In this document: in pieces, positions 1 through 12,800 of the stretch | Layout of the letters: every line of letters starts with the position of its first letter | Position numbering within the stretch: the first letter of the stretch is position 1 | NCBI GenBank assembly: GCA_019722365.1 | Contig: JADFUC010000717.1 | Coordinates: 1 to 64,000 of the forward strand | Direction: 5' to 3' | From: Lithospermum erythrorhizon | Taxonomy: Eukaryota; Streptophyta; Magnoliopsida; Boraginales; Boraginaceae | Length of the DNA stretch: 64,000 nucleotides | Program-made: the position numbers and the translations under genes | Notes under the pieces: generated by a model | Databases searched by the model: none | Told to the model about the DNA's origin: nothing | What the model saw: only the letters and a program-made list of their open reading frames with translations

Positions 1-946
1 ATCAGTATGCTTCGTTCGGTACGTATTGCTTTATGAAATTTAATGGAGGCTTCTATTTTATCTAAGTTTAATAATTAGATTGTAATTTTATAAAATTTAC
101 ATGCCCCAAACACATTTTATAAAGCTGTTTTGAAACAAAAGCCGTCATCATCCTTTTAATTTATAAGAGCAAAATCCATGTTAAAATATGATATCACATC
201 ATCATAAACTTGAAATACATGTGGCAAATCAATAATCAAGAACATGGTGATTTATTTACCATCATATATTTATCAGTAAATATATGAACAAGAATTAATC
301 AAATAAAAAAATTGATAAAAACAAAACAAGCATAAAATAAATAATGTAAAAGCAACTTTAATGGCTCATTACCACGATGGAAAATACTATGGATATATGA
401 GTATAAATACAAATCGTGCTTACAGTGCGGTCATGCAAAAAACCCAGCTTGAGTCGCAGCGTGAATTTGAGCTTCCACTAATCGCGTTGCCGATATCAAT
501 GCGTATGATGCTCTCTGGTTGGTCCACACCGGGGAGTTGAATCAAAAATTCCGATTTATGCAAGTAAACAAGGATGAACAAAAAACCAAAACCCAGAAAA
601 ACTTCTTGGAAATTTCGACGAGGCGTACTTAGGGTTTTTGATGAAAGATTTTCTAAAAACTTTTATGTCATAAAAACCCTGATTTTTCTTATATATAACG
701 CTAGAGTTAAAATAAGCCCGATAAGCAACCCGTTAGTATTAGCTTGACTCGTTAACTCTATTAGTTAGTTAAGGCCGCTCAATGAGTTGCTAATGGATTG
801 AACTATTTAATTGGCTTAATTAAATAGTAATGGTATATCAATAATCTTCGATTATTGATAAATACTAAAATTACTCGAACCAATTAAATAACTATTTAGT
901 GATTCTATTTGTTCAATCGATATTCTACATAAAATGTAGAACCGCA
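1..946. repeat. AT-rich repeat remnant, partly shared with 58.1-58.6 kb
   Basis: No gene is visible. The first ~350 bases resemble 58,100-58,560 in order and wording (for example 'gcttctattttat' and 'gcttctatttagcg' in matching contexts). The 690-900 part resembles the interior of the copia-type solo LTR at 52.8-53.1 kb. Probably the edge of an old LTR element truncated by the gypsy LTR that follows. Confidence 0.35.
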
Positions 947-3424
947 TAATTATAGCGACCAGCGCCACAGTCGTGCGCCTGAATTGGAGTCGTCGTCAAA
1001 CTTTGTATATCACGAGTCTGTCGATGGTTGACACGAAAAACACATGTTTAAAAACCCGGTAGAACACGACGGTTTGATGAAATTAGAATGGTTCGAAAGC
1101 GAAAGCTATTGGCATTACAAATTTAACCGTCATTAGCGTTTCTAGCTGACCCCGTATGTAAAATCTGTATGACGAGTCACCAAAATGTACCACAAAATAT
1201 CTTCAATCTAATCTCAAAACCAAAAGTAAGCATTTTACATCAAAATAATGAAAGAGGCTAGCAGGGATCTGGCCACCGTCTGCGCTAAATAAAATCATAG
1301 CGCGCTCGCCAAACTCAACCGCTTGAAAGGGCACGCAACCGATCGAAGGTGGGAAGGGTAAGCTCGACGGCTTAGTGGAAGCGGATCCACGGATAGTAGC
1401 ACCATATCCGAATGACGTGCGAAAATATATATATAGGTACTTAGCAACAAGATGGGTAAATACGGTTATACAAATATAGTACAGTATGCTAACTATTCAA
1501 AGGCGTCCTAGCGGAATACTTTCATTGAGAAATAAATGCGGCGCCTTCTAGAAAACTCGACTTACAGTAACTCACGAGCCATATATCCATCCGCGTCAAA
1601 CCGATTACCCGGTAAAATTTCACCCAACACGTTAACACACGCAGCCATAAATAATTGGATTTACACAAAAGTGGAACGCTGATAACATCATATATATGAT
1701 TCATCACTTTTTCAGCGGTCGGCCTTTGAAACGCTGACAACAACATATCCTTTTCCGGCGGGGCTCGCGCCAATTTTCAATGCTCGTCATATCCTTTTCA
1801 TTTCGCCTCGACACCAGCATCGTCAACATCCTCCGTCAAACAATTCCGCAAAATCACATGATGTCAAGCGTACAACGACAACGATAGTCTCGAAGTAGCA
1901 TCCATGTCGCGCCCTGATACAATAAATTCGAACAAAACCTATACTCGAACATAGATATACTCGATTCGTCCATAACACAAATATACTCAAACATGAATAC
2001 TTTCAGCATTACACATACTCGAAATTACCCTTAAGCGTAAATATCTTTCAGCTTGAATACCCTCGATAACAGCGCCATAATGCATCCCAATGCGATATCC
2101 AAAACAAATTGACATTCCATAGTCTGCTTGTATACACCTGAGATAAGTTCATAACGGATGCATTTTCACGGTCCAATTTACCATACACTCAGAACATAAA
2201 TAAGGTAACGAGTGATTAATCCCGCGGCTAGTACCGGGCTGGCGCCAAGCGATCAATGTCGATCCTCATGTTGTTGCCGTCCAGTGCGAGCGGACACATT
2301 ACAAAAAAGAAAATCACAACTCGTAACCATTTCGGCCTTTATCTAATTTAAATGCGGGCTTTTAACTCATTTCGATTTAAATTAAAACACGTAAAGATTA
2401 CCCGGTTATGTGTCAATAGAAAAAACAATCTCGATGATAAACCGCTGCAGGACTAAAATTAGATAATCGGCCTATATCTTATTCAACTGACATTTCCAAA
2501 TAATTTGATAATTCGATTCAACCTTTTTCCCCGATCAATTTAACTATAACTACCGACCTAATCCACAAGTTCGTTTACTACCCAGAAATCCACTACGGTT
2601 AATTCAAACATATTTGTTCCCGACACTTATAATTCATATTTGTATTCCCAAAAGCAATGTGATAATGGTCAGCTCGCTTATTTCACATTAACCGCATATT
2701 TTAGCGAAGTCAACTCCACGATCACAGAAAGTCGATTCACTATAACTTGGCACTTTCTACCCCCGAATATATCGATGCATTCTCCGATCCCACTGAACAA
2801 TAATTATATTCAATAATTCATCCAAAAATCAAAAGTCAACCCAAAAAGTTTAAAGTCAACTGCCCTAAAATATCAAAATTTCACATCAAACACCATATTT
2901 CAATCCAAGAACAACTAATCTACAACTTGAGAGAATCAATTGGAGCAATAAAATTCAAAAATATCAAAAAGTCAACAAAAGTCAAAGTTTGGAGATTTCA
3001 CAAAAGCTCAAAATATCGCACCTTTTTACCTTGAAGCAGCGGGGATGATGAGTAAAGCTTCTCCGAAAATTTTAGCTCCAAAGCTTGAGAATTGAGAGAG
3101 AAAATGAGAAAAAGGAATCAAAACAAAATAGAGTCTTCTTTAAATTTTGTGCTCTCAGTGAGGAAGAAGAAAAAGAACACTTGGGTTTGGGTTTGGGTTT
3201 AAAATGGTCTCTTAAGTGGTTTGGTAATTGGGTTGGGCCCAAAAGCCCAACCGGTGAAAATCGGGCCTTTAATTCGCTCGATACCTCTCGTTTTAGCAAT
3301 TCGACAAGCCTTAGGACAAAATCATTCCACGAACACAAAATATATTTAGTGGGTTCCAGTCACGAAATAAATTAAAAAATCTCATATTTTAGTTTATTCT
3401 ATTGCAGTCGATACCGGTTGTACA
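947..3424 (-). mobile_element. Ty3/gypsy LTR, family A, copy 1 (minus)
   Basis: Colinear with 17,057-19,474 and partly with 61,386-62,724; shared landmarks include 'ggtgggaagggtaagctcg' at 1,349 and 17,481. Read on the minus strand it starts TGTACAACCGG at 3,424, directly after a purine-rich tract (complement of 'ttctacccacctaac', 3,425-3,439) that looks like the polypurine tract of a gypsy element. This copy is therefore a 3' LTR. The inner edge near 947 is approximate. Confidence 0.65.
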
Positions 3425-3690
3425 TTCTACCCACCTAACAAAAATTTTCGTTCTCGGACGAGCATTTATGATGTGGTTCCTCGTATCCTCCTCCTTGTTT
3501 TCACGTGGCTTCCTCGCTCGATGATTCTCTATAGGCACCTTTTCTTTCCGATCCAAGATCCTCACGGTCCTCTAATAGGTCAACTCTACACCCAAGTCAT
3601 CCATTTGAAACTCTAAGATATCACGACTAAATCGTGGCGTCTTTCTCAGCAAGGCAGCATGGGGAATTATTTAAAATCTCGTATTTTAGT
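3425..3690 (-). mobile_element. Gypsy internal 3' end beside LTR A1
   Basis: Follows the polypurine tract and shares 'gatccaagatcctcacgg'-type wording with 9,960-9,990, the stretch below the integrase relic of the 7.6-16.7 kb element. It is the degraded C-terminal part of pol. No open frame remains. Confidence 0.4.
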
Positions 3691-4048
3691 TTATTTTATT
3701 AGCAGTGGATTGCAGTTTCTGATGATTAAAGAGCATTTCTCAATGCTCACAGTTCTCTTTAATTTCATACATGATATAAGCATCATTTGTATGTGTGTGA
3801 CATACAGGCTCTGAGATAATGATAAGTTGTATAATAATAATAATTGACCAATTACTATTATTATAGCAATTAATGACTAAGATCTAGCAATCGCTCATAA
3901 CCCCTTAAATTATCATGAGAACCCAAACTAGTAATATACAATTACTAAGACATAAGTTCCGATGTCACGTTTAACCAACCGTGCAATGAATTGATCTGTA
4001 ATTATGCCATTGGGCATATCGTGAATCGATTCTCATTGATTTCCGACA
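3691..4048 (-). mobile_element. Truncated copia-type LTR (minus)
   Basis: Ends on the plus strand in 'tgatttccgaca' at 4,048, matching the end 'tgatttccaaca' of the LTR at 52,565-53,459, and on the other strand the start TGTTGGAAATC of the LTR at 34,167. Internal wording ('ttaatttcatacatga', the ATT-rich block) is also shared. Only about 360 bases of the ~850-base LTR remain. Confidence 0.5.
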
Positions 4049-4440
4049 CTCAAAGCCTTGGATATCTGAATTTATTCTTTATCACGCGATCTACAGTAAA
4101 TGGCTAACCATAAGAAGTGTGTCACTTAAAACACCCACGCGCTTTCTTTACTTTCAGTATAGGCGAATAGCGTTTATGGCGTCCAGCCAAAACCAATCGT
4201 GCCAAGCGTGTGAGGAGGCGAGATCTGCCCAGCTAATATCACGGATGGACAAATCCCTCCAAATATATCAACATCTATCGCTACACTCCTTTGTGTGACC
4301 GGCCTATCTTGTTATAATCACACTGCTTACAAAGAGCGGGCGTTTGGTCATAGTCGAAGTCTGAGGAGCTTGTATATACGGATAGTCATATATCGTAGGT
4401 CTAAGAATTGTGAACCTAAAATTCTAAACAAATGTCATGA
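4049..4440. repeat. Dispersed repeat shared with 31.96-32.18 kb
   Basis: Matches 31,960-32,180 in the same orientation through 'cttgttataatc...ttacaaag...ggtctaagaat' landmarks. A weaker relation to 19,850-19,950 is visible. Probably transposon-internal; no coding potential seen. Confidence 0.35.
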
Positions 4441-4732
4441 GACCTGAGATATACGCATATCTTCGCGAAGGTTTTGTGGTAGCAAGCGGTGAGTACTTAT
4501 CGGTAATTGTTCTGCTGCGTCTTTTACCTTACGTGCAATGAACATATTTATTGTGTTATGATTATGTGAGAATGATGTACATGTCATGGTGTTATGATTA
4601 CGTGAGAATGATATGATTATGTGTGATTCATTTGTGTGAGCCATGATATGATTATGTAGATTATATTAATGTGGTAGAATTTAGCAAGGGTAAATAATAG
4701 AGCTTGAACTCCAACTTCTATTTCGATTTACA

Positions 4733-4812
4733 TTTGCCTTGTCGGCATTGTTGTATTCACAGTGGCCTTGTCGGCACTTATGTATTGCAATGGCCTTGTT
4801 GGCGATTGTGTT
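4733..4812 (+). repeat. Short tandem repeat, ~29-bp unit with GCCTTGTCGGC
   Basis: Three units, each starting '(tg)gccttgt(c/t)ggc' and followed by an AT-rich 'ttgtattcaca/tgtattgcaa' tail. Confidence 0.7.
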
Positions 4813-5039
4813 TTGACTTACGATTCTTGTGGTGTCTTTAGCTAATGTGCTTAAGATGTTAATTTTTAGGGAGTAAGAGTAGTTGAAGTTAATGAGGAGT
4901 GATAGTTAGAGTTATGTATGACAGTGACTTGAGTATCGGGGGGATTTGACCTATGTTGGGATGATTAGGGGTTAGGTGACTCTCCGTCCTTGCAAGATAT
5001 GTGACGTTATTGGCCCACATACTCGTATAGTTGTGCAGT

Positions 5040-5225
5040 TTGGCCTTATACTCTTGAGGTATAAGGCCGGTATGACTCTTTGATCACTTTGATGTGTGCA
5101 TTGTCGGTGTGGCCTATGCTACGGTATAGGCTGTGCGGTTTGGCCTTATACTCACGGTATAGGCATGCGGTTTGGCCTTATACTACGGTATAGCTATGTG
5201 ATTTGACTTATACTTCGGTATAAGA
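5040..5225 (+). repeat. Tandem array of 'ggccttatactc..ggtataggc' units
   Basis: Repeated 'tgcggtttggccttatact' followed by 'acggtatag'. Each unit is itself a small inverted repeat (cttatac/gtataag). A reverse-complement array lies at 5,930-6,110. Confidence 0.7.
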
Positions 5226-5600
5226 GAGGTGTTTATTAGCGGTTGATCCGTTCCTGGGTAGACGGTTTGAGTATATGTCGTTAGAGGTTGGTATATTTAG
5301 CGGAATATGAGAGATGAAAGGTAGTAAACTAGAGGTAGAGTCGATGTTGGTCTCGCCGTTTCCAATGCAGGTGTTTGTGTGCCTTATTGAGACTTCTATT
5401 ATATCTTGACAACAATCAAAAGCTTGATTAATGACGCGCCAATCGGTATTGAGGATCGACACCCGATCTCACACAGCCACTTTCGGAACAAAACTCTCAA
5501 AAGCGACCTCTTGGCTCATTTGCCGCTGTTAACTGGCACAAATGAAGTAAGCCCAGCGAAAAGGGGTGTAAAGCTTAGTGAAACTTAGGGAATTGCTTGA

Positions 5601-7609
5601 ACTTACCATGCAGACGAGGTCGATCGATATTATAATAGTCAAATATGAATAAGAGCATATATCCGGGACTACCTAAAAGGTCGCCTGGCATGATTCCGCA
5701 GAGTGCCGGACATAATACGAGGGAAGATATAATAGAAGGTTTCGTGACACCTGATTCCGAGAAAAGAAATCAATAGGCTGACTACATTAAAACTCTAGTC
5801 ATCAGACCTCACTATCTCATATCGCTTTGGAGTATACCCGGCCTCTGTCTTGGCGTATCTTTCCCGATCCGTCTACTGCGGGGAATGGACTAATCAGCAA
5901 TACCCGCTACTTATCTGCGTTATAAGGCCAAAACAGCAGCTTATACACAAAGTATAAGGCACGCCGCTTATACACAAAGTATAGAGCACATCGCACTTAA
6001 CCACACTAAGTACACGCATTTCTTTATACACTAAGTATAAGGCACGACTCTTATACACTAGAGAGTATAAGACACACCGCTCTTATACACACTAAGTATA
6101 AGGCCAATATAAATCGCATATCTGCAAGGAAAGTATCCCTTCTGTCATCCCAGCATAAGTCAAATCCACGATACTGAGTCACCTCAGTCACTTGAATGTA
6201 ACTCACAACCATCGCCTCTGATAACCGGCTACTCTCTCCCCAAACAATATCCAAGCACCACTGACCGAAGCATCTCACAATGGTAAGTCAAACACAAAGG
6301 AATTGCCGACAAAGTACGAATCATAGTGCCGGCAAGGCCACGGAAATCGAGAAATATAAGTTGGGAGTTAATGTACTTTACCTCGAAGCAATCTTGGCCG
6401 CCACGAGAATATAATCACACCAATCATATAACAATTGCATATGCTCGTTCTCACGTAATCATAACTTACAATAACATGTTCACAAAATTTATAATCACAT
6501 TAAAGTAACATCAGGTGAGATAAGTACTACTTCTCTGTAGCTACCCATGATCCTCATGAGGAACAAAATCAAGGTAAGCTGCCCTTTCCACGATCAGCGC
6601 CTAAACAAACACCCGAGAGAAAGTATAATCGAGACCTACTACTATAATGGCGTTCTAGAAGATACATAACCAACTCTTAAGAACCGTCTCTAAGCGATGC
6701 AACATGGCGGATAAACTATCAATTATAATCCCATCGGACACGACCATCGATCCCCACTTATAATTCCATCTTGTGGTAAATCATTACAAATCAACTTATA
6801 AGTCATTTTAGTTAATCGGCGGATCCATAATTAACTTGACATACTCCGAAATATCAATTATAACTCAGCAGGAATTGCTTTCCAACCTAACTTCCTTTAA
6901 TCAATTTTAAATCACCAATTTAACATCACAACAACTATAATAAGGTCCAAATATAACCTCCTACACATTTAAAGTCTTAGAAAAATATCAACCCAAAAAG
7001 TCAACTGAAAACCTAAAAGTCAACCTGACCACTTAACATCCTCGAGCGACCTCTAAATCACGAATTAATCACTTATATACGTCCACAGAGCCCACTAACC
7101 TACTAAGATTCATCATAAAATTGAATTATGGAAAAGTCAACTAAAAGTAAACCATGTCAGCCAAGAAATATCTGAAAGACTTGAACTTTCATACCTTAAC
7201 TCGAGAAGAGAATGATGGGGAGAATGATATTCTACGAGCGATCTTGAGTTTGAGTGACATCGAAGAGAGAAATGCAAAAAGAAATTTTTTAGGGGAGAGG
7301 GGCTTACTCGGCCAAATGGGGAAAAAGAAGATGGTGATGTTTGGTCATGATGATGTGGAAGATAAGCATGGTTTAGATATTTAAAAACTAAGTCCCGGAT
7401 TCGGTTTCGATTAATTTACCAAACATCGTCTTAAATCTCCAACGAACCCAATTTCAAAATGGTGCACCACTTAAGCGAAACTACTAAATTATAAATGCAA
7501 TTCGGATAAAAAATTTCTGAAATAATATTATCATCGAAATTATTTATATCCCGAGGTCCCTTTGCCGACCGAAAAATTAAATATTTTTTTTTTTAAATGG
7601 GTTAATACA
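5601..7609 (-). mobile_element. Gypsy-type LTR fragment (minus), ends at 7,609
   Basis: The right end ('ccgaccgaaaaatt...gggttaataca') matches the LTR ends at 9,728 and 16,720, so on the minus strand this LTR begins TGTATTAACCC at 7,609. Upstream parts echo the same family ('cacgatcagcgcctaaaca', 'aaaagtcaact'). The left boundary is not clear. A 76-codon open frame at 7,154-7,384 falls in the LTR and looks like chance. Confidence 0.55.
5930..6110 (-). repeat. Tandem array of 'gcttatacacaaagtataagg' units (reverse form)
   Basis: At least five units of roughly 27-35 bases such as 'cttatacacaaagtataagg', each an imperfect hairpin. It is the inverted counterpart of the array at 5,040-5,225. Confidence 0.7.
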
Positions 7610-9728
7610 ATCTCGACAGCAAACTACAAGCAACAAAATAATGAAATTTGAGGATCCATGCCGCCCGCCCGGCTTTACAGCTCAAAAAGCCGTCAGCTGA
7701 AACAGGCGAAGGCAGACAGGACCACTGTCAACTAGCAATGAAATTACTTACCCATGAAATGAATAGGGTGTAGCTGAGAAGCAGGCGAATATATATCTCA
7801 AGAATGAATTTAACTAATGCGCCCAGTTTACACCCGATGTAGTTGATATTGCATACAATAAATAAGTAGTACATAATATTATTCAACATAAGATCTTAGT
7901 ACGAAGTCATTAGCAATTTCATTACCATTTCGTATGTTCATAAATTAGATCCTTTATCATAAACATTCCAAATAATGGCAATCAACAATAACGGACGTAC
8001 ATTTCAAGAAGAGCGTAATATCGTAAACGACCGCTCATTACTGCCACATCGGCGATAAGGACAGCATCCGCATTTCGACAATAATCGGACGGAGTCAACG
8101 GCTCGACAACAAGCTATAATACTACTCAATCCACAACTAAACCACTCAACCAACTCAACAACTCACATCCTTCGGCAACTCAACACTTTATCAACTCAAT
8201 CAACGCAACAACTTTATCCTTTCGGCCGATTCAATCCAACTCGGCTTAGCTTTCGATCAACTCGATATAAATCAGGATTTCTCTGACTAATGCGCATATG
8301 TCGATCTCAGCCTACGAGGGAGGAACTTATGCCCGTCGACATAGCTATCACCCGAATCGTAACGAGGTACGAAGCAAATACACCCACTTTATGCCGAGGT
8401 ATAAAGGTAAATACGGATAATACAACTGTTATACATGATCGACTCGTATACAACTTATCCTAATAGGACTCGTATCGCCTCAAACACACATACCACTCAT
8501 GAGACTGACCTAACCCAACAACTCGACCCCATGATTCATATTCAACACATAATTTGTAACACAATCATATACATACACATATCCGCAATCAAGCGATTTA
8601 ATCAACGCCCGTGAGATAAATACTCACCAGCTACTTATTAAGCTACCAGCTTATTTTATTAGTCCGCGTGTCTCTTTCACGCTCAGCGCTAATCAAAACA
8701 CTTTCGAGTGATATAATTACTACTTACTACCATATTAATAACTCTGTTAGTTATCATCAACTTAACAACCGTTTAGTTTTAATTATAACTTAAGGGTAAA
8801 AGATTACTCTGTGAAGAGTTAAGCAGGCTAATAAAATGACAAAATTCCAACACCCCAAAGATATTAATCAAATCGATTCCTCTCCCCCCACCCCAATTCC
8901 AACACTTTAAATAACCTCTAATCGATCAACAATCAACTCCCAAACCCATTCTCCATATAATCAACCTTAAATTTCAAACCCAATTACTCTTCGACTTTAC
9001 AAAAGCCTGTCATAATATTTCCCTTCGATCGACATCAAACATCCAGCCTTATACTCCAAAAACACTATATTAATATTCCAAAACATTATAATATAGCAAG
9101 AAATTTTGAAAAAGTCAACCTAAAAGTCAACTAACCCCGATCGACATTTTGACCCCACAAATCAATTATAATCCTTTACGAATACATAATTCGAAACTGG
9201 GAGGATACTTCTATACCATTACAACAAAATTTAAAACCAAAAGTCAACTAAAGTCAACCTCTCCAAAACTTAACAAAACATCCATAGCTTGAACTTTCTT
9301 TTACCTCGAGAAGATGCGAGAATGTTGAGGAGAAGATGAAAATCAACTTTTAATGTCTTGAGCACAAAAATTGGAAGAAATGGAAGGAAAAAAAATTGAG
9401 CAGGGGAGGGGGAACACTTACGTGGAATCTCGGCGAAGGGAAAAGGGGATTGGTTTGGATGATGGAATGATGGAATAGTGAGTAAGTAGGTGAGATATTT
9501 GAAAGGGAAAAATTAAGTTCACCGAGTTTCATTAATTTCTCCACTTTCCGTACTTAAATCTCAATGAAACTATTCAAATGTGTTATTCCTCGAGGCATAT
9601 ACTCTACTAAATGCAAATTACTCGTATCGATATGCGTCTATTCCGAAAGTATAGATACGTCTCCGGGTCCCTTACCGACCGATAAATATAATTTAATAAA
9701 AATCGCTTAGGCGTAGCGGGTTATTACA
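7610..9728 (-). mobile_element. 3' LTR of gypsy element B1 (minus), left end truncated
   Basis: Colinear with 14,362-16,720 over about 2.1 kb. On the minus strand it starts TGTAATAACCCGC at 9,728, next to the polypurine-like tract complementing 'atctacccacctaatg' (9,729-9,744). Compared with its sister LTR it lacks the last ~250 bases of U5; the sequence instead runs into another LTR end at 7,609. Confidence 0.75.
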
Positions 9729-10033
9729 ATCTACCCACCTAATGAAATTTGTGCAGAAATTCTATTTCGTGATCACGTAAACATGTAGCGATTCGAAACC
9801 CTCCGAAAGGAAACTAAAAGCGTCTGGCCCGGCCTGCGTGAGCGATTCGCGAGGTGCTCGACTCCTACGTGTCATCCTCGTGCTCCCAAGTTGCTTAACT
9901 CCCGCGCGTTGATTCCTCCCTGAGAAACATTCACGAGCCTACCACTTTGTTCTCAATGCATATAACTTCCGATCAAGAATCCTCACGGTTTAACCACCGA
10001 AGGTGAATGCTCTTGAAAGTTCATGATCTTGAG

Positions 10034-10231
10034 CTAAGAATGTAGAGACTCGTCCGGGATGATATAAATCCTCGGGCAAGACACATGGAAGACATTGTGA
10101 ATTCCGCCAATCGGGAGGCAATGCCAAGCGGTAAGCCACGGATCCAACTTTCCCAAAGATCTCGAATGATCGATATGAGACTCGGCTTTCACTCCTCTAA
10201 TCGCGTCGCACCCTTCGAGAGATATCTTCAA
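10034..10231 (-). pseudogene. Integrase C-terminal / GPF-type relic of element B1
   Basis: The frame contains GKLDPWLTAWHCLPIGG, then IHNVFHVSCPRIYIIPDES. This is the C-terminal integrase signature VG..AY.LALP..L..IHNVFHVSMLR.Y..D.SH. A chromodomain would follow at 9,750-10,030 but none is readable there. Confidence 0.75.
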
Positions 10232-10379
10232 ACGCCCCGCGATCGCCCAACCTCGAAAGATAATCTACCAGCGGCGATCGTGCATAACCTTCTATCTATC
10301 ACGGCGTCCTCGAGATGTTGTTGTATCAACTGATGCTCGGCTTTCACTACCGGTAACGAGCCATGCCGCCCTGCTCACT

Positions 10380-11600
10380 TTGGCGTTTCCAACAAGCTGG
10401 GTAAAACACTTCGCCGTACAACACCTCAAAAGGTGCCATCTAGTTGCTAGCATGAAGGCACATTATTATCGCGAACTCCATGCCCGGCAGCTCATCGTCC
10501 CGACTCGGAGAAACTCGGGACCATGAAATACGAAGCTTATCCTCGATATCAAATTGTCCTCACGAGATTTTCCAAGTCTATCACAAGAGGGATGAAAGAT
10601 GTACTCGACTCCGCTCTAGTCCCCAATGCTTCCTAAAACCCCTCCAGGAATCTAGAGTAAATCTTGCATGTGATGCAAAATAATCGACATAGAACCCCGT
10701 ACGACCTCGCAATCGATCAACATAAATCACACCATTGAAACACCGGGCCAGTGAGGTAGATCTAATAGGTAGAAATGAGCGGCTTGACGACTATCTGAAA
10801 TACCCGGATCCCATCATTTCGCCTCAACGACCTATAGGCCAGCCTAAAGAATCCATGGTAATATTCTCCACGTCCACTCAGGAATAGGAAGAGTCTACAA
10901 CAATCCCGCGGGATGTCTATGCTCTGCCTTCACTGAAAACAAACCAAACACTTAGCCACAGTGCGATTTCTCTCTTCATTCGGCCACCCCATTAAGTCCA
11001 GCCTCAAATCCACAATACATCTTAATTGCTACGGGATCATCTTTATAAAAGTATTATGAGGGCTACATTAAAGAATATCTTTCTTGACCAGTGATCGGTG
11101 CCATAACACCGCCGTCCATCATAGAGGCCTCCCTACCGTCAGCAAGTGAAATCTACTCTGTCCACGTACCCTCGAGCTTTACTTGCTATTCTATAGCCTC
11201 TCGCCTCGCTCTGCAACTCAAGATACAATCAAAGTGCAATTCGAAACTTGCATGAGCCCGACAAGCTACGCATTGCTACCCAGCATCAAGCTCGACTCAA
11301 ATGCTTTATCTACACTTTTTAGCTCTTCGTCTTCGACTTCAGGGCTTGCTCTGCTTCTGACATTCTCCTTCCCGGGTGATAGTCAATAGTCACATCGTAG
11401 TCATTGATGAACCATCCACTCTCCTACGCCTCAAATTGAGGTCTCTGCGTGGGTGGCAGGACTTTGTGATCGGTGAAATCACGGCATCAACCCATTACAA
11501 AATGTACCTCAGCGGCTTCAATGTAAAAGCAATCGGCATAACTCAAGATCATGGAGTCGGGTAATTCCTCTCATGGTTTCTCAAGCGTCGAGAAGCATAA
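10380..11600 (-). pseudogene. Integrase relic of element B1
   Basis: Frame-shifted integrase text on the minus strand. The clearest piece is MAPFEVLYGE (10,411-10,440), from the conserved MAPFEALYGR, preceded at a fitting distance by a decayed ELPGMEFA (usual LPL.EFAYN). Confidence 0.65.
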
Positions 11601-11699
11601 GCAATAACTCCCCATTTCTAAAACGACCACAATGACCCGACCTACAGTGCGAGAAGCATCATTTATGATCTGAAACCTGAGGACCGAGGATGGTAGAGG

Positions 11700-11930
11700 C
11701 TAGGCTGGTGCGATGATCAACTTCCCACTAACTCCTAAAACATCTCTACAATCCTCATGTCCCAAATAAAAGGGAACCCTCTTCTGGTCAGCTTTGGTCA
11801 TCGAGGTGTAATCAACGAGAGATCCACTGATAAAACTATGCAGCAATACCATGACTGAGAAAACTCTCGCCGATTCTTTCAAATGAATTAAGCTCTCCGT
11901 GATTCTGACCTCCGCTTGAGGTCCACACAA
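11700..11930 (-). pseudogene. RNase H start relic of element B1
   Basis: Contains TSMTKADQKRVPFYLGHEDC, which corresponds to the gypsy RT/RNase H boundary (usually PLT.LT.K..PF.W...C...F). The end LIIAPA matches the usual LLT.APVL. Confidence 0.65.
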
Positions 11931-12291
11931 ATACCTTCCTTTGGATATAACATGGCCAGGCGTACTTTCAGCGAATTCACATTTGCTAAAACTTAGCGTA
12001 CAATTGGTGCTATACCGATGTCTCCGACCTTGATCTGTAGTGTCCTGCCGTGCTCCTCATAGAGGCTCGCTCGAGGTAGATCGAGGAATATCATCAATGA
12101 ACCTGACAGGGTATCAGGGAACTCCCCCCAAACGCCCCGATTCATCAAATCCATGAATGTTCTTTGGTGCATTAGTCAATCAAAAGCGGCATTAACATAA
12201 ACTAATCTTGAAAATACTCGGCATCCTATTTGGTCAAATAAATCATCTATCACCAAACAGCGAGGATAACGGTTCTTGATAATTACTTTAT

Positions 12292-12501
12292 TCAAGCGCA
12301 TGATCGTCTATGACCTCGGCGTACCGTCTTTTCTTTCCTGTGACTGATGCACCCGCGGAGAAACACTCGGTACGGCGAACCCCTTATCAGTAGTTCATGC
12401 AGCGAGTCTTTAACTCTCTCAACTATCTTTGGAGCCATTCCCATCTTGGCCTTGATAGAGATCGGTGCGGTGCACGGAACTGCCTGAAATCCTAAACTCA
12501 A
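12292..12501 (-). pseudogene. Reverse transcriptase N-terminal relic of element B1
   Basis: The minus-strand segment AVPCTAPISIKAKMGMAP, then VKDSLHELLIRG, matches the start of gypsy RT (typical form: PGT.PIS..PYRMAP, then L.ELLDKGFI). The catalytic YxDD part is not recognisable in the decayed sequence below it. Confidence 0.75.
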
Positions 12502-12800
12502 CTACAAATTTGTTAAACACAGCAAATCCTCCGGAAAAACATACGACATACTCACGGACCACTCGTGCATCCTCTTGCTCTCTCTGCTAGAGTCGACCAC
12601 ATACCCCGCGTACCAGTATGACCTTTCTCTCGTGAACCACAGCCTCGGTGAAATAAAACTTGATGGTGAATCTTCTATCCGCCGAGCCTGATATACGTGC
12701 TGCGGACTCGCCAAAAATAATCTCCTTGCGTTGGCGGAATCAATTTTGGCGTGATGTCTCCCCAGTAGTCTATTTCCAGATAAAGTCAAAATCTATCAGT
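12502..12800 (-). pseudogene. Protease/RT linker relic of element B1
   Basis: Minus-strand peptide includes LLGRHHAKID, the stretch that follows the protease core in plant gypsy pol (usually GMDWL..hhA.ID), and ends with YVFPEDLLCL, the conserved entry to the reverse transcriptase (usually DVFPEDLPGL). Frame preserved for ~95 codons only. Confidence 0.7.

Larger units (their letters stand above)
4441..5600 (+). mobile_element. Gypsy-type LTR fragment (plus) with tandem arrays
   Basis: Contains the 'cttatac..cggtataag' palindromic motif that marks the family-B LTRs (for example 59,959). Orientation is plus, opposite to the fragment at 5.6-7.6 kb. Boundaries are vague. It holds two small tandem arrays listed separately. 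No gene is visible. Confidence 0.4.

Noticed and set aside
3072..3375. Overlapping ~90-codon frames on both strands at 3.07-3.38 kb
   Set aside because: They lie within LTR A1, overlap each other on opposite strands and have low-complexity content (LGLGLGLK).
5930..6110. CRISPR-like array of regular ~30-base units
   Set aside because: Plant context, no unique spacers between units, units are imperfect and palindromic: an LTR-internal tandem repeat.
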